DNA of 64,000 nt, taken from the NCBI GenBank assembly GCA_040954595.2, contig CM082578.2:1240001-1304000 (forward strand). The letters run 5' to 3'. A model generated the notes under the pieces. It was not told the origin of the DNA and did not search any database. It saw nothing but the letters and a program-made list of their open reading frames with translations. This document shows, one piece after another, positions 12,666-22,278 of the stretch. This DNA is from Balanoglossus misakiensis (lineage: Eukaryota; Hemichordata). Numbering within the stretch: the stretch's first letter is position 1; each line of letters starts with the position of its first letter. A program made the position numbers and the translations under genes.

Positions 12666-15600
12666 TCAATTTTCATTATCATTACAATCAGCATAATTTA
12701 TTTCATCACTACTGGAAAAGTCTATTTCTTCATTGCCTTCTCCCCAGTTATATTCATCAATTAAAACTTCATTATCAGAATCATTTTCCAGTATGCCTTG
12801 TTGCCCTTCAATCAATTGCTCATATTCTTGTGCTTCCTCCTGGATAATAACTTCAAGGTTTATGTCATTACTTGTACTAGCAACTCCAGTAGTGATAGAA
12901 GTTGACGATTCTGTCACTTCTCTAAATTTTGGACACATTCCTGAAGTTTTAGAGCCTGCACAAAATCCTGGTTCCAAGTTGTGTGGATTACTGCAGTCTT
13001 TGCAACGGCAGCCTGGACCACAATTTCTGTGTGCCTTAAAACATTTACAATTTCTCTTGTCACAAGTAGGCATTTTTTTACATCCACAACCTTTTGTCAA
13101 AACCTCAACATTCTGTTTGATTTTTGCTAGGTTTTCATCCGAATCCCACACTATACCAAGTGACCCATCAAGAGATATTGTATACCCATAGTCAGACAAA
13201 CATGGAAAACTTACAGAGAACTCACTAGCCTGTGCCCACAATTGCGAAACCCAACATGATCTTTTCCAGTGCAGTTCCAAAGCTTCATATGAAGGAATGA
13301 AGTCTTCCTCATATTGAATCCGTGGCCAAATTGCTTCACGTATGTGCGCCAGCCATTTCCTATGATTTATGTGAACAGTTTCATCTTCACTGGCTAGTTT
13401 TCTGTATAATTCCAGAGGAGTGGACACTTCAAATGCCTGTAAATGCTTCTTGAAATAGACAGTCCCAATGAGACGTAAGAATGAAAGCAACCCAAGATCC
13501 ATATTATCTTCATTTGTATATGACAGCATACCAGGAAGTACAGAGCCACTAGTTATAAATTCAGCATATTGCAGAAATGACTTATAGAAAAATAACTTTC
13601 CAATACCACAAAAAAAGGACACAAAATCACAACCTGTACAAATGAAAAGCATCTGCAATATTTTACCAATAGATAGAGTTGGTATGTGTTGAAGATCTGG
13701 GTCAAATCTGAAATCAGATTTTAGTTGATTCATATCTAAATAGGTCAAATTAGAAAGATCATTATCCAGTTGAACAAATACCTCTTTCTCTACATGTTGA
13801 TACAAAAAAGGCAACAGAACGTGGTAAGTATCTGTATCAGGTGAATATATTACACCTTTCTTGTAAGGAGATATTACAGCATGGAGGACACACCGACTAT
13901 CTGCCTCTTCATGACAACTTTCATTGCACCATTCGTTGACCACACCCTCTTTATTTACACATAGACTCTTGTCTTTATTTTCTCCATCAAACCCACCAGC
14001 TGTAATGAAAACTTGATCTCCTTGTAAGGCAGGAATGATCTTTCTCAAACATGCCTCTGATAAAAAGTTCACCAACTTTCTTTTGCTTGGCCTGTGGCCT
14101 ATCAATTTCCTCCAATTACTAGGAAGATCAGTGGTCTCTCTTATGTCATCTGTGGCATTAGTATCCTCAATGTTTTGGTCCCTTCTTGCTCTCTCAATGT
14201 CCTTTGGACTAGGTCCAAGTCTATTAGGATCATCAAATAAAAGGTGGACTTCAAAGTAGTGTTGTCTAAAATGAGGTACAAGCCAGCGTCTGACAAAGAA
14301 ATCAGCATACTGACCGAATGTGGTATGAGCTGCAAGTGGGGCCTTATTTATTAGGAACATACCATCCAGAATCATGAACTGTCCCTGCCAGCCAAGGGGT
14401 AAATAATCTTTGATGACTTTATTGTAACGAGATTTGAAAAACCTAGTCACATTACTCTTTTGTCCTTTATATGGCAAACCCTCAGCCATGCAGATTGCAC
14501 GTGGGAACATGATAAATTGGTCTAAACTTTGAACAGGTTGGCCAGTTTTCTTTGACTGTGCAATTTGAATTTTCAGACAGGCTGTCACTGTTCTGTGATC
14601 TTTGTCACCCCTTTTCGATTTTACCCGTTTTATTATTTTACCAGAAAATGTTTTGAGGCGGCGCTTTCTGACAGATGTGTCAGCACTGGGCTTATGCATT
14701 ATTCGAACCCTAATATATGCATCTAGGTCTTTCTTTCCAATGTCTCGGAATGATAACAAGTCTTCTTCAATGATTTTATCAGCCTCAATCTCCAAAAACA
14801 CATTTCGTAAACATTTCATACTGGATTGGGAAAAAATATCTGTTGTTTCAATTGCAGTAATGTATAACCTACAATTGTCCTCATGAACTTTATGTACACT
14901 TCTAAAGCTACCCTGCTGTGCTTGGCTTGGAAACAACTGTGTTTTTAGATTTTTGGCTGCCATTGCTCTGTATGGAAGATATAATGTTAACCTCTCCATT
15001 ATTCCTTCAGCTGCTGTATGGATAGCAACTTTAACATCTTTATTTACACCCATTTCGTGAGCTTCATCAAGTGCTACATTAGTCCATTTTGACCCAGAAA
15101 AGTTACACACGAAACCTCCTGATTGTAAGTGTTCTAAGAGAGATGCTGGCATTTTCAAAACATCAGCAAGATGTCTAGGAATCAATCTCAAATACAGGGA
15201 TCTGTCAAACGCATGAAAGAGAGGACACATTTTCTTTAAAGCAGACATTCTGAGGTTCCAGTTTCCTGACCTTATAGCTATATACAAGGCAATATAGGAA
15301 AAGCAATCTTCCTGAATGAATCTCAGCCAAAATTGAAATGTACTGTCACTCTCAGACTTCTTTTTGCAATACACGTGAAAGTCTTCCTCTAGTCCTACTA
15401 ACCTGCTTTGGAGGTCACTGTAAATTTGACATATAGAGTCATCATGTGTTTCAGAGTTGAAGTATTCATGGGCTTTGATAGTTGCATCTAAAATACAATC
15501 ATTTATGGATTGTGTGTCAAGAGGGCAATGATACTCAGCCTCTGATGCTTCTTGATGATGATACTTTAAAAAAGATTCAATCAAACAACGAAAGAAACTT

Positions 15601-18600
15601 TCCCAGACTTGAACTAGGAAACGATGAGTGAGTTTAAAATTTGTACACAAAGCCAGTGTCTCTAATGTACCACCCTTATGGTTAAACCCAGCAATTTGTT
15701 TCAAGCCAGCATCCCAAAATATTTTCATCAGGACTGGCTGATAGTTCTTCAGTGTGTGCCAATCACCAATAAATGGTTGTAACCAATCCAGATCGACACC
15801 GTACATGTCTTTCAATCTGACAAGATGATTGAATGTCTTGCCGTCACCCACTACTACCAGGTATTTTAACCTTATTTCAACTTTAAATGTTTGGTATAGC
15901 CTATTGATAACAGCATGAACAGTCTCTATAGAATCAGCATGTTCACTTGAAAGACCAAGATACAGCACCTTTGAACTTTCACATTCGGTATTGTTAATTT
16001 CTGAACTTAGCTTAGTTTTGAAGTCTGGTAATAGAATATCAGAGTTAGATCTATGTGTAAAGTTTTTCTGCAAAATGAAAGTGAATGCATCAGAGTACAA
16101 TTTTGACCATGCATTACTTTCACCTGGGCTTATGTCAAAATCTTGTAGGGAAATATTAGGAGAAGGGCAATGTTCTCTTATTAATGGTGGTTTGAATACA
16201 TGTGTAGTATCTTGGTTTGCTTGGCTACCTTCAGTAAAAGTTCGCTTCTTTTTTGATGGTTTACATGATGAACTGTCACTACTAGTGTTTGGCAGGTCAG
16301 TACACCCATACTGAGCTGAACTGAGAATTTTTTGCATGTTGTATTCTTTCATTTCCATTGTACAAAAATTGTCATTAATCTCCTGCCATCTAGTGAATGA
16401 ATTGTCAGTTTGTTCATTAAGTAAACTCTCTTTACTATTTATGAGTTGCCGATTCAACAGCAAGTCATAGTGTCCTGGTTGACCTGGCTGGTCAGGAGTA
16501 TATAGTAAACAAACTGGCTCAGTATTAGTAAAAAAATCTCCAAAAGTTTCCCCTCGTACGAAGTTGTTATTTTGTTTTGTGTAAATGTGAAGAGGACATT
16601 TTGATACAAAAACAACACACATCATTTCTGGCATTCCAGCATACTCATCAGTTTTCTTCATACATTGTGCTCTGTGGAGTATATCCATATACCTATTCCC
16701 ATCCAACAGAACATCAAGATGAGCATCTGATAATTCATCAAAATATGCATGATTGGCTTGGAGAATGTCTGCAGTGTCAACTCTCAACCTATCAGCAAGC
16801 ACTCTCTCCCTCTCAATCAGTGTGTGATCACTGGGAAGACCATTTCTTTGACGGTTACACTGACGCAATACATAATCATTCCTGATAGCAATGCACCTAA
16901 AAAAGCACCTGCCATCACCAAAGATCTTAATAAGTTTTAAGTCTTCAATTTTTGAGTGTATGTCAACACTACCAAACACCAAATCATCAGCTGTGTTTGT
17001 TATTGTCTTTGGCCTTGGTTGCACCATTTGATATGAGGTCCCATGAAAACCTCTGGCGTTTTCATCTGACCTTACCACTGCATATTTTGCGGACTTATCA
17101 ATGTTATCAATGCTAGTCACTGCAAATGCATTACTTAATATGTTGTTTTCTATAAAAGTATCTGATTTTCTGTCCTCTATGACAGATACCATATATCTGT
17201 GCAAAGTATCAACAGAGCTGACTAAACCAAATCTATTTAAAATTTTCATTAAAGTAGTAGAACCACTGTATCCTTCCACAATATCAGCCAAATACAAATG
17301 GAGAGGATAGCAACATTCATCAACACACGTATACAGCAACAAACATACAGAGAAGAGTCGTCTGAGAAATCTAGCTCTACTATCCATGGATGATTTGTTG
17401 TAGAATTCTAAATAATGAATGTTCCAATCAAAATATGATCTCCTCAGTTGTTTACGTTCTGTACTGTTCACTGTCAGATATACTATAGTGTTCCATAATA
17501 TTGGATCAATTTCAAAAACAAGTTTTTCGAAATCAATGATGCTCATATCATATTTCTCATTTTTTAGATATTTTACAAATTCATGGGCTTGTTGATAAAG
17601 CTTAATATTTAAATTATCAACAACCACATCAAGCATGTTGAAAAAGTCAACATCTGCCTTACCCATGTCTCTCATCCTTTGTTGTAAGCATGTAATTTGT
17701 TTTTCAGAAGATATAATATGTTGGTTGTATTCGACAAGTAAAGTGTGCAAAGCTAATGTTAAGTCAGACCCAGTTCTGTACATAAGAGTTGAGAAGTTCT
17801 TGTTGGCATGAGTCTTTATAGATAGATGAGAAGGATAAAAGATAGAAAGAAGTTCGCGGAGAAGCCAGCTGTTTGATTTCTGGAAGGAATAAAATGGTTG
17901 AGTTGACTCATCAACTTGCATTACTTTATACTGCTTTTCCAATTCCTCATTGAAATGTTTCTTAACATCCACCAAAAGTATTGCATGCTTTCTGAGAAGA
18001 ATCTCTCCAAGAAATACAGCAGTTTCACTCAAAGCACAAGATACTATATTTGTTTCATCACAACATCCCTTTTCTATAATTAATCTATGTTGGGACATAA
18101 TCTCATTCAAATCTGAGTTGTCTGACATTGCCATGCCTTTCTGGATATCTTGCGTAACTTTTTTTGCCAACTCAGTGAATGTTTTGTAGCACTTTACGCA
18201 AACTGCACAGTTCTCTGTGAGTGAAAATGGTGTGCCACTTTCTTTATAGAACCTGTCAACATTTTTAAATTCTGGAATTTTTGATAGGTTACTTTTTTTT
18301 GTCTTTGTAAGACAAGAAGAGCAGACACGGAAAGATCTTCTCATAGCATGAAAATAGTGAGATGCACATAGTGGATATGACCCCTGGTTCTGAAAAGGTG
18401 TAAAATCCACAGAAATGTTTTCACAGAGGACTTTGAATGCATCTAAAGAACAATCATGGTCACTTTCATTTTCACAAAGACCAACACCAACTAGAATACA
18501 TGTAGAAAGCTTTCTTTTTCTTGTTGCACACTTATAGTTTGGGTCCTTAAAAGTTCGTTTTAGCGTCATTCTACATGCATCACATATACAATCTGTATTT

Positions 18601-20207
18601 TTCAGATTATATTCACTATCCAAAAACAACTGTAGATCTTCTGGCCAATCAAAAGCATGATTATATCTTGGCTCATCTGTTTTTCCACAGTTTTTACAGG
18701 AAGTACACACTCTTCCTGGGTGGATTTTCTCCCAAGGTTTTTTCCTTGCCCCACCTCTACTATGGAAATGTGCTACAAATTCACTGCTTCGAATTGGTAC
18801 CATAGTATCATCAGACAGTCTTTTGCCATTGATACACAGACTGAATTGATCACTTGGTACTGCTGTGTGGGACTGAACAATGTGTTTTAGGTCTTTGATG
18901 GTATGAAAGATAGACACCTTTACATTTATGGATCTATCACTAACTGAAACTGTATGGTAAGTTTGACCATTGAGGAAAAGAAGAAAGGAAGATAGAGCTA
19001 GAAGACACGCACATTGTGCAAGTACATTTGGATCATGTTTTCTGACCTGGTCTGTTGTTATACGAGTATTTACTATTTTGCAATTTTTCCGAGATGAAAG
19101 TTTTGTTTCAGTACCTTGTTTAATATTCAAAAAGACCAAAAGAGAAGAAAGAGCAAGAAGTATTGCTACCTGAGTAAGAACAATCTCGTGTTGTGTTGTG
19201 TCATGAATGTCTGCACTATGTTTTGCCTCCCAACTTTGTCCGTCTGGCAATATATTTTCATCAACTGTCGGTTGCCGAGGACAGGAACTGTGGGGATTGT
19301 GTTGTGTTACTTGATCTATTTGTACGGGCAACAGAATATTAAACGATGACAGCAAAGATATGGAGAGATTGCAAAAGCAGATGTGGTGTAATAAAGAAAA
19401 TAAAATAACAATTTCCTCAACAACAAAACCATAACCCACAAATACATCTGGGAAACCAACAATACAGCAAGTTACAACCGATGCAACCAGAAGTTTAAAA
19501 ACAAGTTCACTTGACTGTGTGTCATGTAAAGATTCACTGGTATCACACAGATTTATTGACTGATATCGAGGCTGTTTGGTTATTTCACAAGACTTTGGTC
19601 TGGGTAGGTAGCAAGAGGGAAAGCAATAGCGATGCACACAGTATAGGATTACTTCCAAACTCTTTAAGAAATAAAATATAAAAAGAATAAAATAAATAAT
19701 GAAGAAAATAAAAAGGAATGGGAAAAGCAAAATGAATAAAACAGAAATCAAATCAAAAACTACTTGAAAGAAGCAAGTACTGTCAATCGGGCTAGGAGAA
19801 TCACTCCTTGTGCCACCATGAACCGTATAAGGTTGGTCTTTATTCTCAAACAGACAAACATGGTCACAAAGATACAATAGTCCAAAGAAGACTAATGTAA
19901 TAAAATAGCAAAACCGATGTCTCGCTGAGATTATCATTTTAAACAATTTCAAAGTTTGATATTTGACTGTCAGAAAAGTATTCGTGAAAATATAATACAA
20001 TATTAAAAGATAAATAACTATGTTCTTAACTAGCAAAATAAATACAGTAGCTAAAACAAAACTGTCACTGCGAACTGATGAAGGTAAGCTTCTTCTTTCA
20101 AGTATCCAACACTGACTAACTGGGAAAATCTGTAAATTCCAAAACTGCAAACTCCAAACAGACGAACCTGCAATATAAAAACAACACAGCTGACACAATG
20201 CGTACAC
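12666..20207 (-). CDS. Giant transposon protein: ubiquitin-like, OTU, XPG/FEN-like nuclease, CXC domain
   Basis: A single 2,513-codon frame. Approximate residues: seven hydrophobic segments (50-75, 99-116, 147-182, 235-262, 264-293, 343-361, 395-413); a ubiquitin-like stretch, 420-485; CxxCxxC...CxCxxC zinc-binding clusters, 500-690; an OTU-like cysteine protease, 1085-1250, with GDGRCFFR and GHYDLLL carrying the expected Cys and His; a segment with VVGDGKTFNHL and IGDWHTLKNY, 1450-1490; an XPG/FEN-like core with ILDGMFLIN (1947), LLFDDP (1994), HEEADSR (2100), SPDTD (2123) and TGCDF...GIGK (2192-2205); a Tesmin/TSO1-like CXC domain, 2372-2407; and an acidic tail. XPG nuclease plus a Cys-rich finger is described for Academ DNA transposons, so a role in transposition is my inference. 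An acceptor-like TTTTTATATTGCAG near 20166-20179 suggests the first residues may be intron. Whether the hydrophobic N-terminus is translated is uncertain. The frame lies antisense in the intron of the SWIM/YqaJ gene. Confidence 0.8.
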   Translation of the reverse strand: MYALCQLCCFYIAGSSVWSLQFWNLQIFPVSQCWILERRSLPSSVRSDSFVLATVFILLVKNIVIYLLILYYIFTNTFLTVKYQTLKLFKMIISARHRFCYFITLVFFGLLYLCDHVCLFENKDQPYTVHGGTRSDSPSPIDSTCFFQVVFDLISVLFILLFPFLFIFFIIYFILFIFYFLKSLEVILYCVHRYCFPSCYLPRPKSCEITKQPRYQSINLCDTSESLHDTQSSELVFKLLVASVVTCCIVGFPDVFVGYGFVVEEIVILFSLLHHICFCNLSISLLSSFNILLPVQIDQVTQHNPHSSCPRQPTVDENILPDGQSWEAKHSADIHDTTQHEIVLTQVAILLALSSLLVFLNIKQGTETKLSSRKNCKIVNTRITTDQVRKHDPNVLAQCACLLALSSFLLFLNGQTYHTVSVSDRSINVKVSIFHTIKDLKHIVQSHTAVPSDQFSLCINGKRLSDDTMVPIRSSEFVAHFHSRGGARKKPWEKIHPGRVCTSCKNCGKTDEPRYNHAFDWPEDLQLFLDSEYNLKNTDCICDACRMTLKRTFKDPNYKCATRKRKLSTCILVGVGLCENESDHDCSLDAFKVLCENISVDFTPFQNQGSYPLCASHYFHAMRRSFRVCSSCLTKTKKSNLSKIPEFKNVDRFYKESGTPFSLTENCAVCVKCYKTFTELAKKVTQDIQKGMAMSDNSDLNEIMSQHRLIIEKGCCDETNIVSCALSETAVFLGEILLRKHAILLVDVKKHFNEELEKQYKVMQVDESTQPFYSFQKSNSWLLRELLSIFYPSHLSIKTHANKNFSTLMYRTGSDLTLALHTLLVEYNQHIISSEKQITCLQQRMRDMGKADVDFFNMLDVVVDNLNIKLYQQAHEFVKYLKNEKYDMSIIDFEKLVFEIDPILWNTIVYLTVNSTERKQLRRSYFDWNIHYLEFYNKSSMDSRARFLRRLFSVCLLLYTCVDECCYPLHLYLADIVEGYSGSTTLMKILNRFGLVSSVDTLHRYMVSVIEDRKSDTFIENNILSNAFAVTSIDNIDKSAKYAVVRSDENARGFHGTSYQMVQPRPKTITNTADDLVFGSVDIHSKIEDLKLIKIFGDGRCFFRCIAIRNDYVLRQCNRQRNGLPSDHTLIERERVLADRLRVDTADILQANHAYFDELSDAHLDVLLDGNRYMDILHRAQCMKKTDEYAGMPEMMCVVFVSKCPLHIYTKQNNNFVRGETFGDFFTNTEPVCLLYTPDQPGQPGHYDLLLNRQLINSKESLLNEQTDNSFTRWQEINDNFCTMEMKEYNMQKILSSAQYGCTDLPNTSSDSSSCKPSKKKRTFTEGSQANQDTTHVFKPPLIREHCPSPNISLQDFDISPGESNAWSKLYSDAFTFILQKNFTHRSNSDILLPDFKTKLSSEINNTECESSKVLYLGLSSEHADSIETVHAVINRLYQTFKVEIRLKYLVVVGDGKTFNHLVRLKDMYGVDLDWLQPFIGDWHTLKNYQPVLMKIFWDAGLKQIAGFNHKGGTLETLALCTNFKLTHRFLVQVWESFFRCLIESFLKYHHQEASEAEYHCPLDTQSINDCILDATIKAHEYFNSETHDDSICQIYSDLQSRLVGLEEDFHVYCKKKSESDSTFQFWLRFIQEDCFSYIALYIAIRSGNWNLRMSALKKMCPLFHAFDRSLYLRLIPRHLADVLKMPASLLEHLQSGGFVCNFSGSKWTNVALDEAHEMGVNKDVKVAIHTAAEGIMERLTLYLPYRAMAAKNLKTQLFPSQAQQGSFRSVHKVHEDNCRLYITAIETTDIFSQSSMKCLRNVFLEIEADKIIEEDLLSFRDIGKKDLDAYIRVRIMHKPSADTSVRKRRLKTFSGKIIKRVKSKRGDKDHRTVTACLKIQIAQSKKTGQPVQSLDQFIMFPRAICMAEGLPYKGQKSNVTRFFKSRYNKVIKDYLPLGWQGQFMILDGMFLINKAPLAAHTTFGQYADFFVRRWLVPHFRQHYFEVHLLFDDPNRLGPSPKDIERARRDQNIEDTNATDDIRETTDLPSNWRKLIGHRPSKRKLVNFLSEACLRKIIPALQGDQVFITAGGFDGENKDKSLCVNKEGVVNEWCNESCHEEADSRCVLHAVISPYKKGVIYSPDTDTYHVLLPFLYQHVEKEVFVQLDNDLSNLTYLDMNQLKSDFRFDPDLQHIPTLSIGKILQMLFICTGCDFVSFFCGIGKLFFYKSFLQYAEFITSGSVLPGMLSYTNEDNMDLGLLSFLRLIGTVYFKKHLQAFEVSTPLELYRKLASEDETVHINHRKWLAHIREAIWPRIQYEEDFIPSYEALELHWKRSCWVSQLWAQASEFSVSFPCLSDYGYTISLDGSLGIVWDSDENLAKIKQNVEVLTKGCGCKKMPTCDKRNCKCFKAHRNCGPGCRCKDCSNPHNLEPGFCAGSKTSGMCPKFREVTESSTSITTGVASTSNDINLEVIIQEEAQEYEQLIEGQQGILENDSDNEVLIDEYNWGEGNEEIDFSSSDEINYADCNDNEN

Positions 20208-21173
20208 AGTACAGACTGGGAACTACGAAGACAAATTTGTACTAGTTTCTGTAAACCATACATGTACCAGGATGTAATGAACAGACGTGTTCGTTATCTC
20301 AGTGTTCGAGTTTAATAGCGACAACGCTCAGCTCGAAATGTAATTTAACTCTTGAGTAATCTATGTTAAATCGGTCCAAAAAACGTAGTTTAGGCAGATC
20401 TCGACGATCACCTTTAAATTTCACAAATATTGGGTACCATGTTTGTTTTAAAAGTCGATATAAAACGAACTCATTTCCAATATGTGCATTTATCAACACT
20501 ACATGTGGGACGTGGAACAATACACATGCTGCACTGAACGCTCGCTCGACATGGGCCACGTAGTAAACTCCCGCCATTTCCCACCGAAAATGACCTCGTC
20601 ACGGCAAAAAGTAAACAAACTTTAAATCTTCATAACTTCGTTAATATGCCCTGGAAAGTATACAAACTTCACAGGGAAAAGGGCCAATGTCTATATTTTA
20701 TAAATATTACTTCGGATTTGTACAACAACTTGGTGCAACAGTCCGTTCAAGAATTTAGCGAGGCATGTTTCGACAACGTGAATTTTCATTACTCTGTACT
20801 TTTCGTTATTTCTCTGAAACTATTGCATTAATCATCAAAAATACTTCCGAAGATATAGTTCGATATACGTACCTTTACATTAATCCAACAAAACTTCTTA
20901 TAACGCTCTCCGTTTCCAGCGGGCAATGGCCAAAGGTGGGGAAAAAACTGACCCAATTCACACACCCTCTTTTGGGCTCAGTGTAACGACCTCGTTTTTG
21001 ATTTACATTGCATGGCCTGTATTTCCCATGATGCCCGGTGATGATCAAGCCTCGCTTCTGTAGTTTTGCTGACTCGTGTTGTGCATGCATTAAAGTTGTT
21101 CTTTGAGTCAACCTGTTGTGTACTTCACTGATGGACCCGACACTACAGACAACATATTTATATTTTGTTTCAG
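20208..21173. other. Right flank of the large gene, with upstream/promoter DNA
   Basis: This holds whatever promoter and first exon serve the minus-strand large gene, plus the right copy of the flanking repeat (about 20633-20770). A minus-strand upstream exon could run from an ATG at 20263 into the acceptor near 20166. The final bases are the intron before the YqaJ exon, ending TATTTTGTTTCAG at 21173. No further gene is seen. Confidence 0.4.
20633..20770 (+). repeat. Right copy of diverged direct repeat flanking the large gene
   Basis: Same-orientation partner of 11753-11890, matched over blocks such as ATATGCCCTGGAAAGTATAC and CAACAGTCCGTTCAAGAATTT. Identity is visibly only moderate, so the pair is either old or a shared sub-terminal motif, not a recent target duplication. 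Confidence 0.5.
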
Positions 21174-21990
21174 ATGGAAACGTGTGTGTGACAGAGATTC
21201 ACTTGCCAGCCGCTACTTGTCAGACAGTGACTCTGAAAGTGATGACGCTCATTTACCAACATTTACAGAAATTTGCAGGAAACATAAATTAAATGGGGGG
21301 ATTGAATCACTTGCGTCAGAATATACCCAGGATCTATGTAATTTAATTGAGGAAAGCACCAGGGGTCAAGCAACCAATCAAGGGTGGGTTAATCAGAGGG
21401 TTGGGAGAATTACCGCCAGTTTAGCTTATAAAATTGTTCATGTTAAAAATCAATCATCCAATCATTCAATTCTTAAATCCATTCTTAATTGTAATCACTT
21501 CTCAGGAAATTTTCAAACTGAATATGGCATAGAAAAAGAAAATGTTGCTAGAAGTTTATATTTTATAGAAAATGAAAAAACGCATAAAAATTTTAAAATA
21601 TGGGAAACAGGGTTATTTGTTGACCCAGGTCAACCACATTTTGGGGCAAGCCCAGATGGCATGGTTGAATGTCAGTGTCATGGGAGGGGGGTAATAGAAA
21701 TTAAATGCCCAAGCATTGGTGCCGAGTGTGATTTACAAGAATACGTGAAACTGAAAAATAATGTCAGCATGGACCAAAACAAAAATATTCATCTCGAATC
21801 TGGTCCATGGCTGACCCAAATTCAAATGCAGATGGCAATAGCCAGGGTGGAATACTGTGATTTTGTTTTGTATTTAGGAAAGCATCCATATGTTCATGTA
21901 GAGAGAATATACCGTGATAAAGAATTCTGGGATTTGTTAAGCACCAGATTGACAGATATATTCCTTTCTTGGGTGTTTCCAAACATTTAA
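21174..21990 (+). CDS. YqaJ-type nuclease exon of the transposon gene (3' part)
   Basis: The exon opens after TATTTTGTTTCAG in the frame WKRVCDRDSLASRYLSDSD and ends at the stop at 21990. It contains a YqaJ/lambda-exonuclease-like PD-(D/E)XK nuclease domain. Visible motifs are TEYGIEKENVARSLY with the first acidic residue, GASPDGMVE (21648-21668) with the metal-binding Asp, VIEIKCP (about 21691-21711) with the E-x-K pair, and WLTQIQMQMAI with the conserved glutamines. In ISL2EU-type elements this protein accompanies the transposase; its exact role is not established. About 270 residues are present, a normal size for the domain. An acidic Ser/Asp linker precedes it. It is expected to join the SWIM exons upstream, but the linking exons were not found. 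Confidence 0.85.
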
Positions 21991-22042
21991 AGAGAAATTT
22001 GTTGCCACTGTAAATTTTTGAGTGTTGTGTTTTGAATCCGGT

Positions 22043-22048
22043 AATAAA
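22043..22048 (+). terminator. Poly(A) signal for the YqaJ gene
   Basis: A perfect AATAAA sits 53 bases past the YqaJ stop codon, a normal distance for a 3' end signal. Confidence 0.6.
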
Positions 22049-22139
22049 TAACAGTTTTACCCCACATGAATTATAACATTCATTTCTCTGAGTGGTTTCT
22101 GGGGAAAAAGACAGCAATACAATCTTTTCCATGAGAAAA

Positions 22140-22145
22140 TTTATT
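22140..22145 (-). terminator. Poly(A) signal for the THAP/DDE transposase gene
   Basis: TTTATT on the plus strand reads AATAAA on the minus strand, about 134 bases past the transposase stop at 22279. The two convergent transcripts would overlap slightly at their 3' ends. Confidence 0.5.
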
Positions 22146-22278
22146 TTAGGGGACAATTATGCTGTAAATGAAAAAAAGAAAAAGCGCAAAACAATAATTT
22201 TCTTGATATATTATATTTATTTGCATTTCTGTCATTTTGTTGCACCAGAATTGCGAATGTTAATTCTTCACAAGTGGT

